44,082 bases of DNA from Myxococcales bacterium (GCA_016793465.1 JAEUJW010000004.1:1-44082); one strand, 5' to 3'; numbered from the stretch's first letter, positions 23,263 to 31,515 are shown. The notes: generated from the sequence alone by a model not told the origin. Numbers and translations: made by a program.

Positions 23263-25409
23263 AGCCGACCCTCCCTCGTCGCGCCGCCCGCACCACCCGC
23301 CTGCTCGCGGTCCTGCTCGCGACCCTCGCCCCGAGGCTAGCGAGCGCCGCCCCCCAGCTCGCCGCCGAGCCCGCCGCCGTCGCCGCCCGCCGCATCGCCC
23401 TCGTCGTCGGCATCAACGACGGCGGCCCCGAGCGCGTCAAGCTGCGCTACGCCGGCAGCGACGCCCGCGCGCTCGCCCGCGTGCTCGCCGACCTCGGCGG
23501 CGTCGACCCCTCCGACCGCGTCGTCCTGCTCGAGCCCACCCCCGAGCAGCTCGCCGCCGGCTTCCTGAAGGCCACCGCCCGCGCCCAGGCCGCCCGCGCC
23601 GCCGGCGAGCGCGTGCAGTTCATCTTTTATTACTCCGGCCACGCCGACGACCGCGGCCTGCTGCTCGGCGGGCGCCGCCTCGACTACCGCAGCCTGCGCG
23701 CCCACATCGACGCCGTGCCCGCGCACGTGCACCTCGGCCTGCTCGACTCCTGCAGCTCCGGCGCGTTCGTGCGGGCCAAGGGCGGCCGCATGCGCCCGCC
23801 GCTGGCCACCGGCGACGCCAGCGTCGAGGGCCACGCCTTCCTCACCTCGAGCACCGCCGAGGAGGCCGCCCAGGAGAGCGACCGCATCGGCGGCTCGTAC
23901 TTCACCCACTTCCTCGTCAGCGGCCTGCGCGGCGCCGCCGACGTCGACCGCGACCGCCGCGTCACCCTCCACGAGGCCTACCGCTTCGCCTTCGACGAGA
24001 CCCTCGCCGGCACCGAGGCCACCCCCGGCCGCGCCCAGCACCCCGCCTACGACATCCAGCTGGTCGGCAGCGGCGACCTCGTGCTCACCGACCTGCGCGA
24101 CACCTCCGCCACGCTCGAGCTCGGCCCCACCGTCGGCGGCCGCGTCTACGTGCGCGACAGCCGCGGCGACCTCGCCGCCGAGCTGTACAAGGGCGTCGGC
24201 GCCGGCCCCGTCACCCTCGCCCTCGAGCCCGGCACCTACACGATCACCGTCGACGACGGCCGCGCCCTCCACCGCACGAAGATCGACGTCACCCGCGGCC
24301 GCCGCAGCGAGCTCCGCGGCGCCGACCTCGTGGCCGTCGCCGCCGAGCCCACCACCGCGCGCGGCGGCCCGACCACGACCACCGACGAGGTCCGCGTGAT
24401 CCCCGTGTCCGCCGGCCTCGTGCCGCCGATCACCGTCAACAACCTCGAGCGGCGCCGCAAGGTCCGCAACTACCTCGCCTTCAACCTCCTGCTCGGCCGC
24501 GCCCACCAGCTCCACGGCTTCGAGCTGAGCCTCGGCGCCAACTGGACCATCGACGACCTCGCCGGCGTGCAGCTCGCCAGCGCCGCCAACTGGGTCGGCC
24601 GCGACGTCCGCGGCCTGCAGCTGTCGGGCGCCGCCAACGTCGCCCTCGGCCGCATGCGCGGCCTGCAGATCGCCGGCGCCGCCAACATCGCCCTCGGCCC
24701 GGCCCACGGCCTGCAGCTCGCCTCCGTCAACGTCGCCCGCGGCCTGCGCGGCCTCCAGTTCAGCTTCGGCGCCAACTGGGCCGACCGCGCCGGCGGCGTC
24801 CAGCTCGGCGCGATCAACCTCGCCGGCGAGGCCCACGGCGCCCAGATCGGCGTCGTCAACGTGACCCGCGGCCGGGCCCGCGGCGCCCAGATCGGCTTCA
24901 TCAACTACGCCGACGAGGCCGACGCCTCGCTCGGCGTGCTCGCCGTCACCCGCAAGGGCGGCGCCTGGCTCGACGTGTGGACCAGCGACGTCGCCGCCGT
25001 CAACATCGCCTTGAAGCTGCGCGCCAGGCACACGTACACCTTCCTGACCGCCGGCGTGCAGCCCGGCGGCCGCGGTCGCGGCGTGATGTTCGGCCTCGGC
25101 TTCGGCGGGACGATCCGCCCGACCGACAAGCTCCGCGTCGAGGTCGACCTCGCCACGTACAGCGCCCACATCGGCTTCGACCTCCACCAGCAGCCCGCAC
25201 TACTAAACACGCTGCGGCTGATGGTCGCCTATCAGCTCGCCCGGCGCTTCGCCGTGTTCGGCGGCCCCACCTTCAACTCGCAGGTCGACTACACCGGCGA
25301 CCGCACCCGCCTCGGCTACCAGTACGCCGCGCTGCGCCGCAGCTACGCGTCGGAGCCCGACGTCCTGCTCCACCTGTGGCCCGGCTTCGTGCTCGGCGTC
25401 CAGATCTGA
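23190..25409 (+). CDS. Secreted caspase-like protein with surface repeats and beta-rich C-terminus
   Basis: A 739-residue protein. Residues about 33-54 form an unusually late signal peptide (TTRLLAVLLATLAPRLASA). The caspase (peptidase C14) domain spans about 68-300, with catalytic His151 in YYSGHAD and Cys188 in LDSCSSG. A beta-rich linker (PEGA-like, about 305-370) follows. Residues about 459-580 are repeats with a GxQ...NxxxG pattern (GVQLASAANW, GLQLSGAANV, GLQIAGAANI, GAQIGVVNV). These recall the LA_2272 surface-repeat family, and a probable beta-barrel end follows. The domain order suggests a protease exposed at the outer surface or periplasm. ATG at 23190 is the only in-frame start before the fold. 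It is downstream of the sigma and ActD-like genes. Confidence 0.82.
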   Translation: MTHLLATLLRRAADPRALVPPLAEQPTLPRRAARTTRLLAVLLATLAPRLASAAPQLAAEPAAVAARRIALVVGINDGGPERVKLRYAGSDARALARVLADLGGVDPSDRVVLLEPTPEQLAAGFLKATARAQAARAAGERVQFIFYYSGHADDRGLLLGGRRLDYRSLRAHIDAVPAHVHLGLLDSCSSGAFVRAKGGRMRPPLATGDASVEGHAFLTSSTAEEAAQESDRIGGSYFTHFLVSGLRGAADVDRDRRVTLHEAYRFAFDETLAGTEATPGRAQHPAYDIQLVGSGDLVLTDLRDTSATLELGPTVGGRVYVRDSRGDLAAELYKGVGAGPVTLALEPGTYTITVDDGRALHRTKIDVTRGRRSELRGADLVAVAAEPTTARGGPTTTTDEVRVIPVSAGLVPPITVNNLERRRKVRNYLAFNLLLGRAHQLHGFELSLGANWTIDDLAGVQLASAANWVGRDVRGLQLSGAANVALGRMRGLQIAGAANIALGPAHGLQLASVNVARGLRGLQFSFGANWADRAGGVQLGAINLAGEAHGAQIGVVNVTRGRARGAQIGFINYADEADASLGVLAVTRKGGAWLDVWTSDVAAVNIALKLRARHTYTFLTAGVQPGGRGRGVMFGLGFGGTIRPTDKLRVEVDLATYSAHIGFDLHQQPALLNTLRLMVAYQLARRFAVFGGPTFNSQVDYTGDRTRLGYQYAALRRSYASEPDVLLHLWPGFVLGVQI

Positions 25410-25773
25410 GGCCGCTCCTGCGCGCACGCCCACGCCGCCAGGTCCGCGGTCACCGCGAACACCAGCACCGCGCACGGCGCCCCCTCGCGCTCGCGCAGCG
25501 CGTCGCCGTGGACCATCCACATGCGCTTCTTCGCCTCGTCGACCCCCACCGCCAGGTCGACCACGATCCCGAGCCGCGTCACCCCTCCGCATCTTTTAAT
25601 AATGTGACCGCGTCGGCCTCCATCGTCGGATCTCCGGGCGCGAGCACCGGGTCGCCGCGGTGCGCCGTGCAGCCCTCCGGGAGCTCGACGTCGCCGCGGC
25701 GACCAATCAACGTCACCGCGAGCCCGGGGTCCTGACGAAACAACATTCGAAGCGCAGCGTGTTGCTTGTGCAT
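25410..25773 (-). pseudogene. Frameshifted nuclease-like (PD-(D/E)XK-type family) gene
   Basis: Two overlapping minus-strand frames together give a family-like protein. The first runs from ATG 25773 (MHKQHAALRMLFRQDPGLAV ... ADAVTLLKDAEG) and ends at 25579. The second continues from the overlapping GTG (VTRLGIVVDLAV, AKKRMWMVHGDALRERE, CAVLVFAVTADLAAWACAQE). Actinobacterial and myxobacterial relatives, from memory, have IVVEVQ..xDxxKR..W, typical of PD-(D/E)XK-like nucleases. Here the Glu and Gln are Asp and Ala, and a +1 shift separates the halves. The C-terminus runs into the end of the caspase gene. It is probably a decayed gene. Confidence 0.5.
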
Positions 25774-25850
25774 GCGCCCGTACGTGCAATCTCGCGGCCC
25801 GCCCGCGCGCAGCGAATCCAAGCACTTACGCGGATGGCTCGACCCGAGCT

Positions 25851-25866
25851 GGCCCACCCGTGGGCC
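25851..25866. repeat. Short palindrome after obgE
   Basis: GGCCCAC-CC-GTGGGCC is an inverted repeat with 7-bp arms, and part of it is repeated just downstream (CCCGTGGGCCACCCG twice). It lies 30 bases beyond the end of obgE, so it may act in termination or RNA stability. No T-run is present. Confidence 0.4.
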
Positions 25867-25896
25867 ACCCGTCCCGCCCGTGGGCCACCCGCGGCC

Positions 25897-27129
25897 TCAG
25901 AGCGCCGCGTCGGCCTCGGCGGCGGCCCGCGCCGCGTCCTGCCTGCGCACCATGTCGACCCGCCGCCACAGCGCCTCGAGCAGCTCCGGCACGCCCTCGC
26001 CCGACAGCGCCGACACCGGGAACAGCGGGATGCCCTGGGCCCGCAGCGCCTTGCGCAGCGGCTCGACCATCGCCTCCGCCTCCGGCGTGTCGACCTTATT
26101 GAGCGCGACGACCCGCGGCCGCCCGTCGAACATCGACCCGTAGCGCTTCAGCTCGCGCTCGAGCGCCGCGAGGTCGGCCATCGGCTCGCGCCCCTCGCCG
26201 TAGTCCGGCGCCAGCAGGTGCAGCAGCACGCGCGTGCGCTCGAGGTGGCGCAAAAAATCGAGCCCGAGCCCGCGCCCCTCGCTCGCCCCGACGATCAGCC
26301 CCGGCACGTCGGCGACGACCAGCGAGCGCTCGCCGCCCGGCAGCACCGCCACGCCGAGCTGCGGCACCAGCGTGGTGAACGGGTAGTCCCCGACCTTCGG
26401 CCGCGCCCTCGAGATCGCCCGGATGAAGGTCGACTTGCCGACGTTCGGGAACCCGACGATGCCCACGTCCGCGAGCAGCCGCAGCTCGAGCCGCAGCCAG
26501 TACGCGTCGCCCGGCGTGCCCGGCTCCGCGTAGTCCGGCGCCCGGTTGGTCGAGCTGCGAAAGTGCACGTTGCCGCGACCGCCGCGCCCGCCCCTGGCGA
26601 CCACCAGCTCCTGCCCGGCCGTCGTCAGGTCGCCCAGCACCTCACCCGGCTCGGGCGGCAGCTCGGCCTCCTTCTCTTTGTCCCGCTTGCCCCGCTTCGG
26701 CCGCGCCGGCTCGGGCATCGCCACGACCTCGGGCTCGGCCTCGTCCTCGAGCCACGCGACGTTGATGTTCTCCATCCCGTCCTCGCTGGCCTCGAGCCAC
26801 GGCGGCCGCTCGCCCGGCGGTCCGGCCACGGCCTCCATGATCACCGTGGTCCCGACCGGCACGCGGATGCGCAGGTCCTCGCCGCTCTTGCCCGCCATCT
26901 TGTTGGGCCCGCCCGGCTTCCCGGGCTCCGCCGCGAAGTGCTGGCGAAACTTCAGGTCGAGCAGCGTCGTCAGATGATCGTCGGCGACGAACACCACGTC
27001 TCCGCCGTGGCCTCCGTCGCCGCCCGCCGGCCCGCCGTCGGGCACGAACTTCTCACGCCGCCACCCGACCAGGCCGTCCCCTCCATCGCCCGCTCGGACG
27101 ACGATACGCACCAGGTCGATGAACCGCAC
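25897..27129 (-). CDS. obgE: Obg-family GTPase (CgtA/ObgE) with insertion
   Basis: A 410-residue ribosome-associated GTPase needed for large-subunit assembly and stress control. The N-terminal Obg domain is recognisable (MRFIDLVRIVVRAGDGGDG, REKFVPDGGPAGGDGG). The G domain has the P-loop GFPNVGKST, switch region YPFTTLVP, DVPGLI, and the guanine-specificity motif NKVD. An insertion of roughly 55 residues (about 98-155), Pro/Glu/Lys-rich (PEPARPKRGKRDKEKEAE), splits the Obg domain where most homologues have a short turn. GTG at 27129 is chosen because GGAGAGG lies just upstream and the protein then starts like other Obg proteins. A GTG at 27162 overlapping the rpmA stop is the alternative. Confidence 0.92.
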   Translation of the reverse strand: MRFIDLVRIVVRAGDGGDGLVGWRREKFVPDGGPAGGDGGHGGDVVFVADDHLTTLLDLKFRQHFAAEPGKPGGPNKMAGKSGEDLRIRVPVGTTVIMEAVAGPPGERPPWLEASEDGMENINVAWLEDEAEPEVVAMPEPARPKRGKRDKEKEAELPPEPGEVLGDLTTAGQELVVARGGRGGRGNVHFRSSTNRAPDYAEPGTPGDAYWLRLELRLLADVGIVGFPNVGKSTFIRAISRARPKVGDYPFTTLVPQLGVAVLPGGERSLVVADVPGLIVGASEGRGLGLDFLRHLERTRVLLHLLAPDYGEGREPMADLAALERELKRYGSMFDGRPRVVALNKVDTPEAEAMVEPLRKALRAQGIPLFPVSALSGEGVPELLEALWRRVDMVRRQDAARAAAEADAAL

Positions 27130-27161
27130 GGATCCCTCTCCGGCCCCGAAGGGCCGCGCCA

Positions 27162-27476
27162 CTACGCCGGCGGCGTCCAGCCCGGCTTGGCCTGCCGGCC
27201 CTCGTCGGCGCCCTCGGCCCCGACCGGGTCGATCGCCACGTAGGCGGTGCGCTCGTGGCCCCGCTTGTAGTAGCGAACCGTGCCGTCGACCAGCGCGAAC
27301 AGCGTGTAGTCCTTGCCGGTGCCGACGTTGGCGCCCGCGTGGAAGCTGCTGCCGACCTGACGAACCAGGATGTTGCCGGCCCGCACGACCTGACCGCCGA
27401 AGATCTTCACCCCGCGCTTTTGCGAGTTGGAGTCGCGGCCGTTCTTGATCGATCCTTGCCCTTTTTTATGTGCCAT
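27162..27476 (-). CDS. rpmA: 50S ribosomal protein L27
   Basis: A 104-residue ribosomal protein of the large subunit near the peptidyl-transferase centre. It starts [19 protein letters not shown], continues [21 protein letters not shown] and contains [16 protein letters not shown], all diagnostic for L27. It is slightly longer than usual, with a Gly/Ala/Pro tail ([16 protein letters not shown]). It sits between rplU and obgE in the near-universal order. The stop lies about 30 bases before the preferred obgE start. Confidence 0.97.
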   Translation of the reverse strand: MAHKKGQGSIKNGRDSNSQKRGVKIFGGQVVRAGNILVRQVGSSFHAGANVGTGKDYTLFALVDGTVRYYKRGHERTAYVAIDPVGAEGADEGRQAKPGWTPPA

Positions 27477-27506
27477 CGTCGTGTCCCCCCGGGGAGCAGC
27501 CGATCA

Positions 27507-27839
27507 TCAGCCGCTGATGCCCGTAATCTTGATCTCGGTGTAGGCCTGACGGTGGCCCTGCTTCTTGCGGTAGTTGCTGCGCTTACGGAACTTGTAGACG
27601 ATGATCTTGGCCCCGCGGCCGTGGCTCACGACCTCGGCCTCGACCGCCGCGCCCGCGACCAGCGGCGTGCCGATCTTCACGGCGTCGCCCTGACCGACCA
27701 GCAGCACGTCGAGCTGGACCTTCGCGCCCTTGTCGGCCGCCAGCTTCTCGACCTTGAGGATGGAACCGGGGCTCACGCGGTACTGCTTGCCGCCGGTGCG
27801 AATGATGGCTTGTTGAAGCTCGCTCACGGAAACTCTCAT
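27507..27839 (-). CDS. rplU: 50S ribosomal protein L21
   Basis: A 110-residue ribosomal protein binding 23S rRNA and L20. The start [22 protein letters not shown] is a short extension before the conserved [12 protein letters not shown]. It ends with the family's [23 protein letters not shown]. It is first in the rplU-rpmA-obgE operon, 30 bases before rpmA. The leader upstream carries a hairpin and a clear promoter, so autogenous control via the leader is possible. Confidence 0.97.
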   Translation of the reverse strand: MRVSVSELQQAIIRTGGKQYRVSPGSILKVEKLAADKGAKVQLDVLLVGQGDAVKIGTPLVAGAAVEAEVVSHGRGAKIIVYKFRKRSNYRKKQGHRQAYTEIKITGISG

Positions 27840-27866
27840 TGCCTGGACGATGCGCCCGCCCGGGCG

Positions 27867-27885
27867 GCAGTCGGGAGCCGACTGC
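27867..27885 (-). promoter_or_regulatory. Leader hairpin before rplU
   Basis: GCAGTCGG-(3-base loop)-CCGACTGC gives a perfect 8-bp stem in the rplU leader, about 30 bases before the start codon. L21 leaders in some bacteria regulate this operon. Whether this hairpin does so is inference. Confidence 0.45.
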
Positions 27886-27925
27886 GGCTGCTCGGTATGT
27901 GCCCCGCCGAGCGCGAGGGAGAGGG

Positions 27926-27954
27926 GCTATAACGGGAAGCCAACCCCGGGTCAA
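27926..27954 (-). promoter_or_regulatory. Sigma-70-type promoter of rplU-rpmA-obgE
   Basis: TTGACC (27954-27949), a 17-base spacer and TATAGC (27931-27926) form one of the best promoter matches in the window. The transcript would have a leader of about 80 bases before rplU. Confidence 0.65.
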
Positions 27955-28001
27955 GCGGCCCGCGCGGCCGCAGGAGTCCCCGCCGCGCGCTCCGCGCCAG
28001 C

Positions 28002-29528
28002 CTAGACCGCCGCCGAACGGCGCCTGCGGGCCCGCCAGGCCAGCCCGAGCCCGAGCACCGGCGCCACCAGCCCCGCCGGACCCCCGGCCCCGCCGGAGAT
28101 CCGACACCCGCCGCCGTCGTCGACGTTCACGCCGGTCTCCGACGAGCCCGAGGCCTCGCCGCCGCCCGACGTCTGGAAGTCCCCGGTCGGCACGTCGCCG
28201 GTCACCTCCGCCGACCCCGACGACGAGCCGCCCTCCGCCGACCCGGTGCCCTCGGCGCTGCCCGAGCTCTGCGGCGGGTCGCCCACCGTCACGATCACCG
28301 TGTCCTGCACGACGTGCCCGAAGTGGTCCTCGGCCTCGAGCGTGACCTCGTAGACCCCCTGCGGCGTGTTCGAGAAGTTCCACGCCAGCTTCTTCTCGTA
28401 GTCGACCTCGTCGAAGACGACCGCCCCGTCCTTCTTGACGATGAGCTTCCAGCCGACGCCGCCGTAGTTGTCGTGCACGAACCCGGCGATCGCCAGGTCG
28501 TCGCCGACCGCGAGCTCCACGTCGCCCTCCGGCGCGACGATGCTGACCTCCGGCGCCTCGGTGTCCGGCTCGTTGGTCCCGAAGATGAACCCGAGCTCCG
28601 CGAGGTCGTTCTGCTGCTCGGAGCCCACGCCGCAGTACTTCTCGTGGACCAGCCGGCAGCCGATCGTGCCGGGCCCCTGGCACGCCTCCTCGCACAGGTC
28701 CTGACAGTTGTCGCCGAAGCGCTTGTTGTTGCCCGGCTGGTAGCTCATGATGCGGTCGGAGCCCATCGTGTGGTCGAGGCCCCACGCGTGCGCGGCCTCC
28801 TGCCCGACCGTCGCCGACGAGGTGTCGAACGCGTAGACCACGTGCCGCTGCCCGCGCGCCTCGCAGTCGGTGCCCGGCGCCACCCCGCCCGCGGGGTCGC
28901 CGATGTTGGTGTCCTGCCACTGCCCGCCGACCATCGCCATGGTGTACGGGATCGTCTTGCTCGGCCGCTTGGCGTACTGGATCACCACGCCGAAGCTCGC
29001 CATGTCCTCCTGGACCGCCTGCACGATCGCCAGCGCCGACGACTCCGCCCCGCCGAACTGCGGGTACTTGTGCCCCGGCTTGGCCAGCGACGACTTGTTC
29101 TCCGCCGAGTTGTCCTCCCCGCCGTACAGCGTCGCCCCGTTGAAGTTGAGGAACAGCGTGTGCTTGCGCGGGTACTGGTTGCCCTCGATGTCCTCCCACG
29201 CCGCCGGCGGCTCGGGCGCGACCGCGGCGAACCCCATCGCCACTTCTTCCCGCTGCACGACCTCGCCGAGCTGCACCCACCCCGGCGGCAGCTGGCCCGG
29301 CTCCGGCGTGGCCTGCGGCTGCGGCTCGGCCCCCAGCCGCGACAGGTCGGGCTGAATGACCGGCTCCGCCACCCGCGGCGCCAGCACGAGCTCCGCCATG
29401 TCCACCTCGATCGGCCCCGGCGACGGCATCCGGGCGTACGGGTTCCACCCCTCCGCGCTCGCCACCCCCGGGCCCGCAAGCCCCGCGATCACGCACCCCA
29501 ACGCCGTTACGACCGCTCGCTTGCTCAT
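28002..29528 (-). CDS. Secreted MYXO-CTERM protein with degenerate zinc-protease motif
   Basis: A 508-residue exported protein. A signal peptide (to about ASA, residue 25) is followed by a region that in many relatives is a metalloprotease. The motif here is GQEAAHAWGLDH (242-253): Glu244, His247 and His253 are kept, but the first zinc His of HExxHxxGxxH is Gln243. A bacterial Ig-like segment follows (about 335-435). After it come a Ser/Gly/Glu repeat linker (SGSAEGTGSAEG) and the MYXO-CTERM tail (CRISGGAGGPAG, hydrophobic stretch, RARRRRSAAV). It should reach the cell surface. ATG at 29528 follows a good GAGGAGG ribosome-binding site. The gene is divergent from the transglycosylase gene. Confidence 0.82.
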   Translation of the reverse strand: MSKRAVVTALGCVIAGLAGPGVASAEGWNPYARMPSPGPIEVDMAELVLAPRVAEPVIQPDLSRLGAEPQPQATPEPGQLPPGWVQLGEVVQREEVAMGFAAVAPEPPAAWEDIEGNQYPRKHTLFLNFNGATLYGGEDNSAENKSSLAKPGHKYPQFGGAESSALAIVQAVQEDMASFGVVIQYAKRPSKTIPYTMAMVGGQWQDTNIGDPAGGVAPGTDCEARGQRHVVYAFDTSSATVGQEAAHAWGLDHTMGSDRIMSYQPGNNKRFGDNCQDLCEEACQGPGTIGCRLVHEKYCGVGSEQQNDLAELGFIFGTNEPDTEAPEVSIVAPEGDVELAVGDDLAIAGFVHDNYGGVGWKLIVKKDGAVVFDEVDYEKKLAWNFSNTPQGVYEVTLEAEDHFGHVVQDTVIVTVGDPPQSSGSAEGTGSAEGGSSSGSAEVTGDVPTGDFQTSGGGEASGSSETGVNVDDGGGCRISGGAGGPAGLVAPVLGLGLAWRARRRRSAAV

Positions 29529-29752
29529 GACGCCTCCTCGGGATCGGACCCGCTTCAGACCTAACATCCTCGAACAATTCCCACCTTTCAACCAGGACTC
29601 CCACGTGCCGTCGCGCTTCTCACCGGCTCGCCCCCCGAAAATTGGCCGACATCCGACATGTAGGATATTTCCTCCGTATGCCTACCCACACCGGACCCCG
29701 ACGTTTACGCGCGGCTCTGCGGTGGCTCTGGCGTGATAAACGCCATCGGGCC

Positions 29753-30313
29753 ATGAAGCAGGCGCCCTGGACGTTGACCTGGTTCCTGATGGGCCTGTCG
29801 CTGACGGGCATCGCATGTGCAGGCTCACGGGTCGAGACAGCGCGATCTCCCGGCGCTCTCCCCCACGGCGGCGCGGTCGAGCCCGGCTGGCCCACGGCGC
29901 AGCGCCAGCAGATCGCCGCGGTCCAGCCCCACGTGCACGCCGCGGCCCAGCGCTACCGCCTCGACCCGCGCCTCATCAACGGCCTCATCTGGGTCGAGAG
30001 CAAGTTCAACAGCCGCGCCCGCAGCCCCGGCGGCAACCTCGGCCTCATGCAGCTCGCGCCCGCCACCGCCCGCGAGCTCGCCGGCAGCCTCGGCGAACGC
30101 TCGCGCCCCTACGACCCCGGCTTCAACATCCGCGCCGGCAGCCTCTACCTGTCCCGCATGATCCGCAAGTTCGGCAGCCCCGAGCTCGGCCTCGCCGCCT
30201 TCCACGGCGGCCCCGGCCACGTGCGCAAGTGGCAGAAGAAAGGCGGCCGCGGCGTCCCCGACGGCAGCAAGCGCTACGTCGAGAAGGTCCTCTCCGCCCG
30301 CGACAAGTTCTAG
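29753..30313 (+). CDS. Lytic transglycosylase (SLT domain)
   Basis: A 186-residue peptidoglycan-cleaving enzyme. After an N-terminal hydrophobic signal (WTLTWFLMGLSLTGIACAG, possible lipobox Cys) the SLT domain starts near residue 65. The catalytic Glu is in WVESKFNSRA, and GNLGLMQLAPATA, YDPGFNIRAGSLYL, AAFHGGPG and YVEKVL complete the family signature. It acts in the periplasm on glycan strands during wall remodelling. ATG at 29753 begins the signal peptide. ATG at 29678 or TTG at 29642 would add a very basic leader of atypical codon use. The gene is divergent from the MYXO-CTERM protease-like gene. Confidence 0.8.
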   Translation: MKQAPWTLTWFLMGLSLTGIACAGSRVETARSPGALPHGGAVEPGWPTAQRQQIAAVQPHVHAAAQRYRLDPRLINGLIWVESKFNSRARSPGGNLGLMQLAPATARELAGSLGERSRPYDPGFNIRAGSLYLSRMIRKFGSPELGLAAFHGGPGHVRKWQKKGGRGVPDGSKRYVEKVLSARDKF

Positions 30314-30369
30314 CGCGCCCTCGTCGAGGGTCGCCGCGCCGCGACCACCTCTTCGCGTGTCCACGCTCG

Positions 30370-30680
30370 CCGGCGCGCCCCGGCCGCCACTACGACAGCG
30401 CCCTGAACTCGACGTGGCGATTCTTGGCGTCGGCGCGGTCCGGCCGCCACCGCGACAGCACCTCGACTTCGACGCGGCGATCCTGGCCGCGTCCCCGCCG
30501 CGGTCCGGCCGCTACTACGACAGCACCTTGAACTCGACGCGGCGATCCGGGCCGCGTCCCCGCCGCGGTCCGGCCGCTACTGCGACAGCACCTTGAACTC
30601 GACGCGGCGATCCCTGGCCGCGTCCCCGCCGCGGTCCGGCCGCTACTGCGGCAGCACCTTGAACTCGACGCGGCGATCCC
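30370..30680 (-). repeat. Tandem duplications of the OmpA gene 3' end
   Basis: About five units of 60-66 bases, each carrying a version of the sequence encoding RRVEFKVL plus a stop. They start inside the real gene end (near 30659-30680) and repeat at about 30593, 30528, 30462 and 30403. The nearest copies are almost identical and the farther ones decay. They fill most of the 329-base gap after the transglycosylase gene. Confidence 0.88.
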
Positions 30681-31290
30681 TGGCCGCGTCGCCGCCGAGC
30701 GGCTGGTCCGCCCCGACGTTGCGCACCTCGAGCCGCGCCCCGTCGATGCCCGCGTCGACGAGGTAGTCGCGCACCGACTCGGCCCGCTCGAGCCCCAGCT
30801 TGCGGTTCTCGCTGGCCTGCGTGTGCCCGACGATCGCCACCCGCACCAGCGCGCTCTGTTTTAAAATCGCCACCGCCCGGTCGAGCTCCGCCTGGCGCCC
30901 CGCGGTCACCTCGGCCTTCTTCTCGTCGAACTCCACCCCGCCGATCGCCACGTCCGCCGCCGCCTGGGTCCCGCTCGTCGGCGTCGTCCCTCGCGGCTCC
31001 TCGACCTTCGCCCCCGCGGCGGCGTCGGGGCACCCGTCCTCGTCCTCGACCCCGTTCAAGGTCTCGGCCGCGTCGGGGCAGCGGTCGCCGGCGTCGGCGA
31101 TCTTGTCGCCGTCCCGGTCGTCGCCGGCCGCGGGCGTCGGCGCGGGCGTCGGAGCGGGCTCCCCGCCGATCGTCGCCACCGGCGCATCCGAGCCCGTCCC
31201 CGCGACCGGCGCCGCCGACGACCTCGACGTGAACGGGCTGCACCCGAGGAACACCAGCGAGACTCCGACGACCCAGCGACTGCGCATCAC
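30643..31290 (-). CDS. OmpA-family lipoprotein with thrombospondin type-3-like repeat
   Basis: A 215-residue outer-membrane-associated protein. The signal peptide ends LVFLGC, so Cys17 is probably lipidated. Residues about 55-85 hold a calcium-binding TSP3-like repeat (DRDGDKIADAGDRCPDAAE). The C-terminal OmpA domain (about 115-215) binds peptidoglycan; its IVGHTQASENRKLGLERAESVRDYL segment contains the conserved Asp/Arg region. It ends RDRRVEFKVLPQ. It probably links the outer membrane to the wall. The 3' end is copied repeatedly downstream. Confidence 0.85.
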   Translation of the reverse strand: MMRSRWVVGVSLVFLGCSPFTSRSSAAPVAGTGSDAPVATIGGEPAPTPAPTPAAGDDRDGDKIADAGDRCPDAAETLNGVEDEDGCPDAAAGAKVEEPRGTTPTSGTQAAADVAIGGVEFDEKKAEVTAGRQAELDRAVAILKQSALVRVAIVGHTQASENRKLGLERAESVRDYLVDAGIDGARLEVRNVGADQPLGGDAARDRRVEFKVLPQ

Positions 31291-31440
31291 GCCACCATAT
31301 CACCTCGACCGGGGCGATCCTGCCCCGCCGCCCGCGCAGTGATCGCGCGACGTCGCCGCGGCCCCGCTGCGGCGCGACGCGGGCGCCCGCGCGGTCGCCG
31401 GCCCACAGCGCAGCGGCGGCGCGAGCCCCCGCCCGCGCGC

Positions 31441-31477
31441 AGAGGCCGGCCAGGGCGCGACGCCCGGACCGGCCTCT
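31441..31477. terminator. Two-part hairpin downstream of the ABC-F gene
   Basis: Outer arms AGAGGCCGG/CCGGCCTCT (9 bp, perfect) enclose a second stem GGGCG-CGA-CGCCC, separated by 3-base gaps on each side. It lies 40 bases after the ABC-F stop. Without a T-run it is a likely RNA structure or factor-dependent terminator. The rest of 31291-31515 shows nothing else clear. Confidence 0.45.
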
Positions 31478-31515
31478 CGATCTCCGAGCTTCGACCGCCG
31501 CCCGACCGCGCCGGC

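Noticed and set aside
23337..25187. Long minus-strand open frames opposite the caspase gene
   Set aside because: They are Gly/Ala/Val/Asp-rich mirror frames caused by GC-saturated codons; the plus-strand frame has domains and motifs.
25343..25409. Extension of the nuclease-like pseudogene into the caspase gene
   Set aside because: The last residues of that frame are antisense to the caspase C-terminus and lose family similarity.
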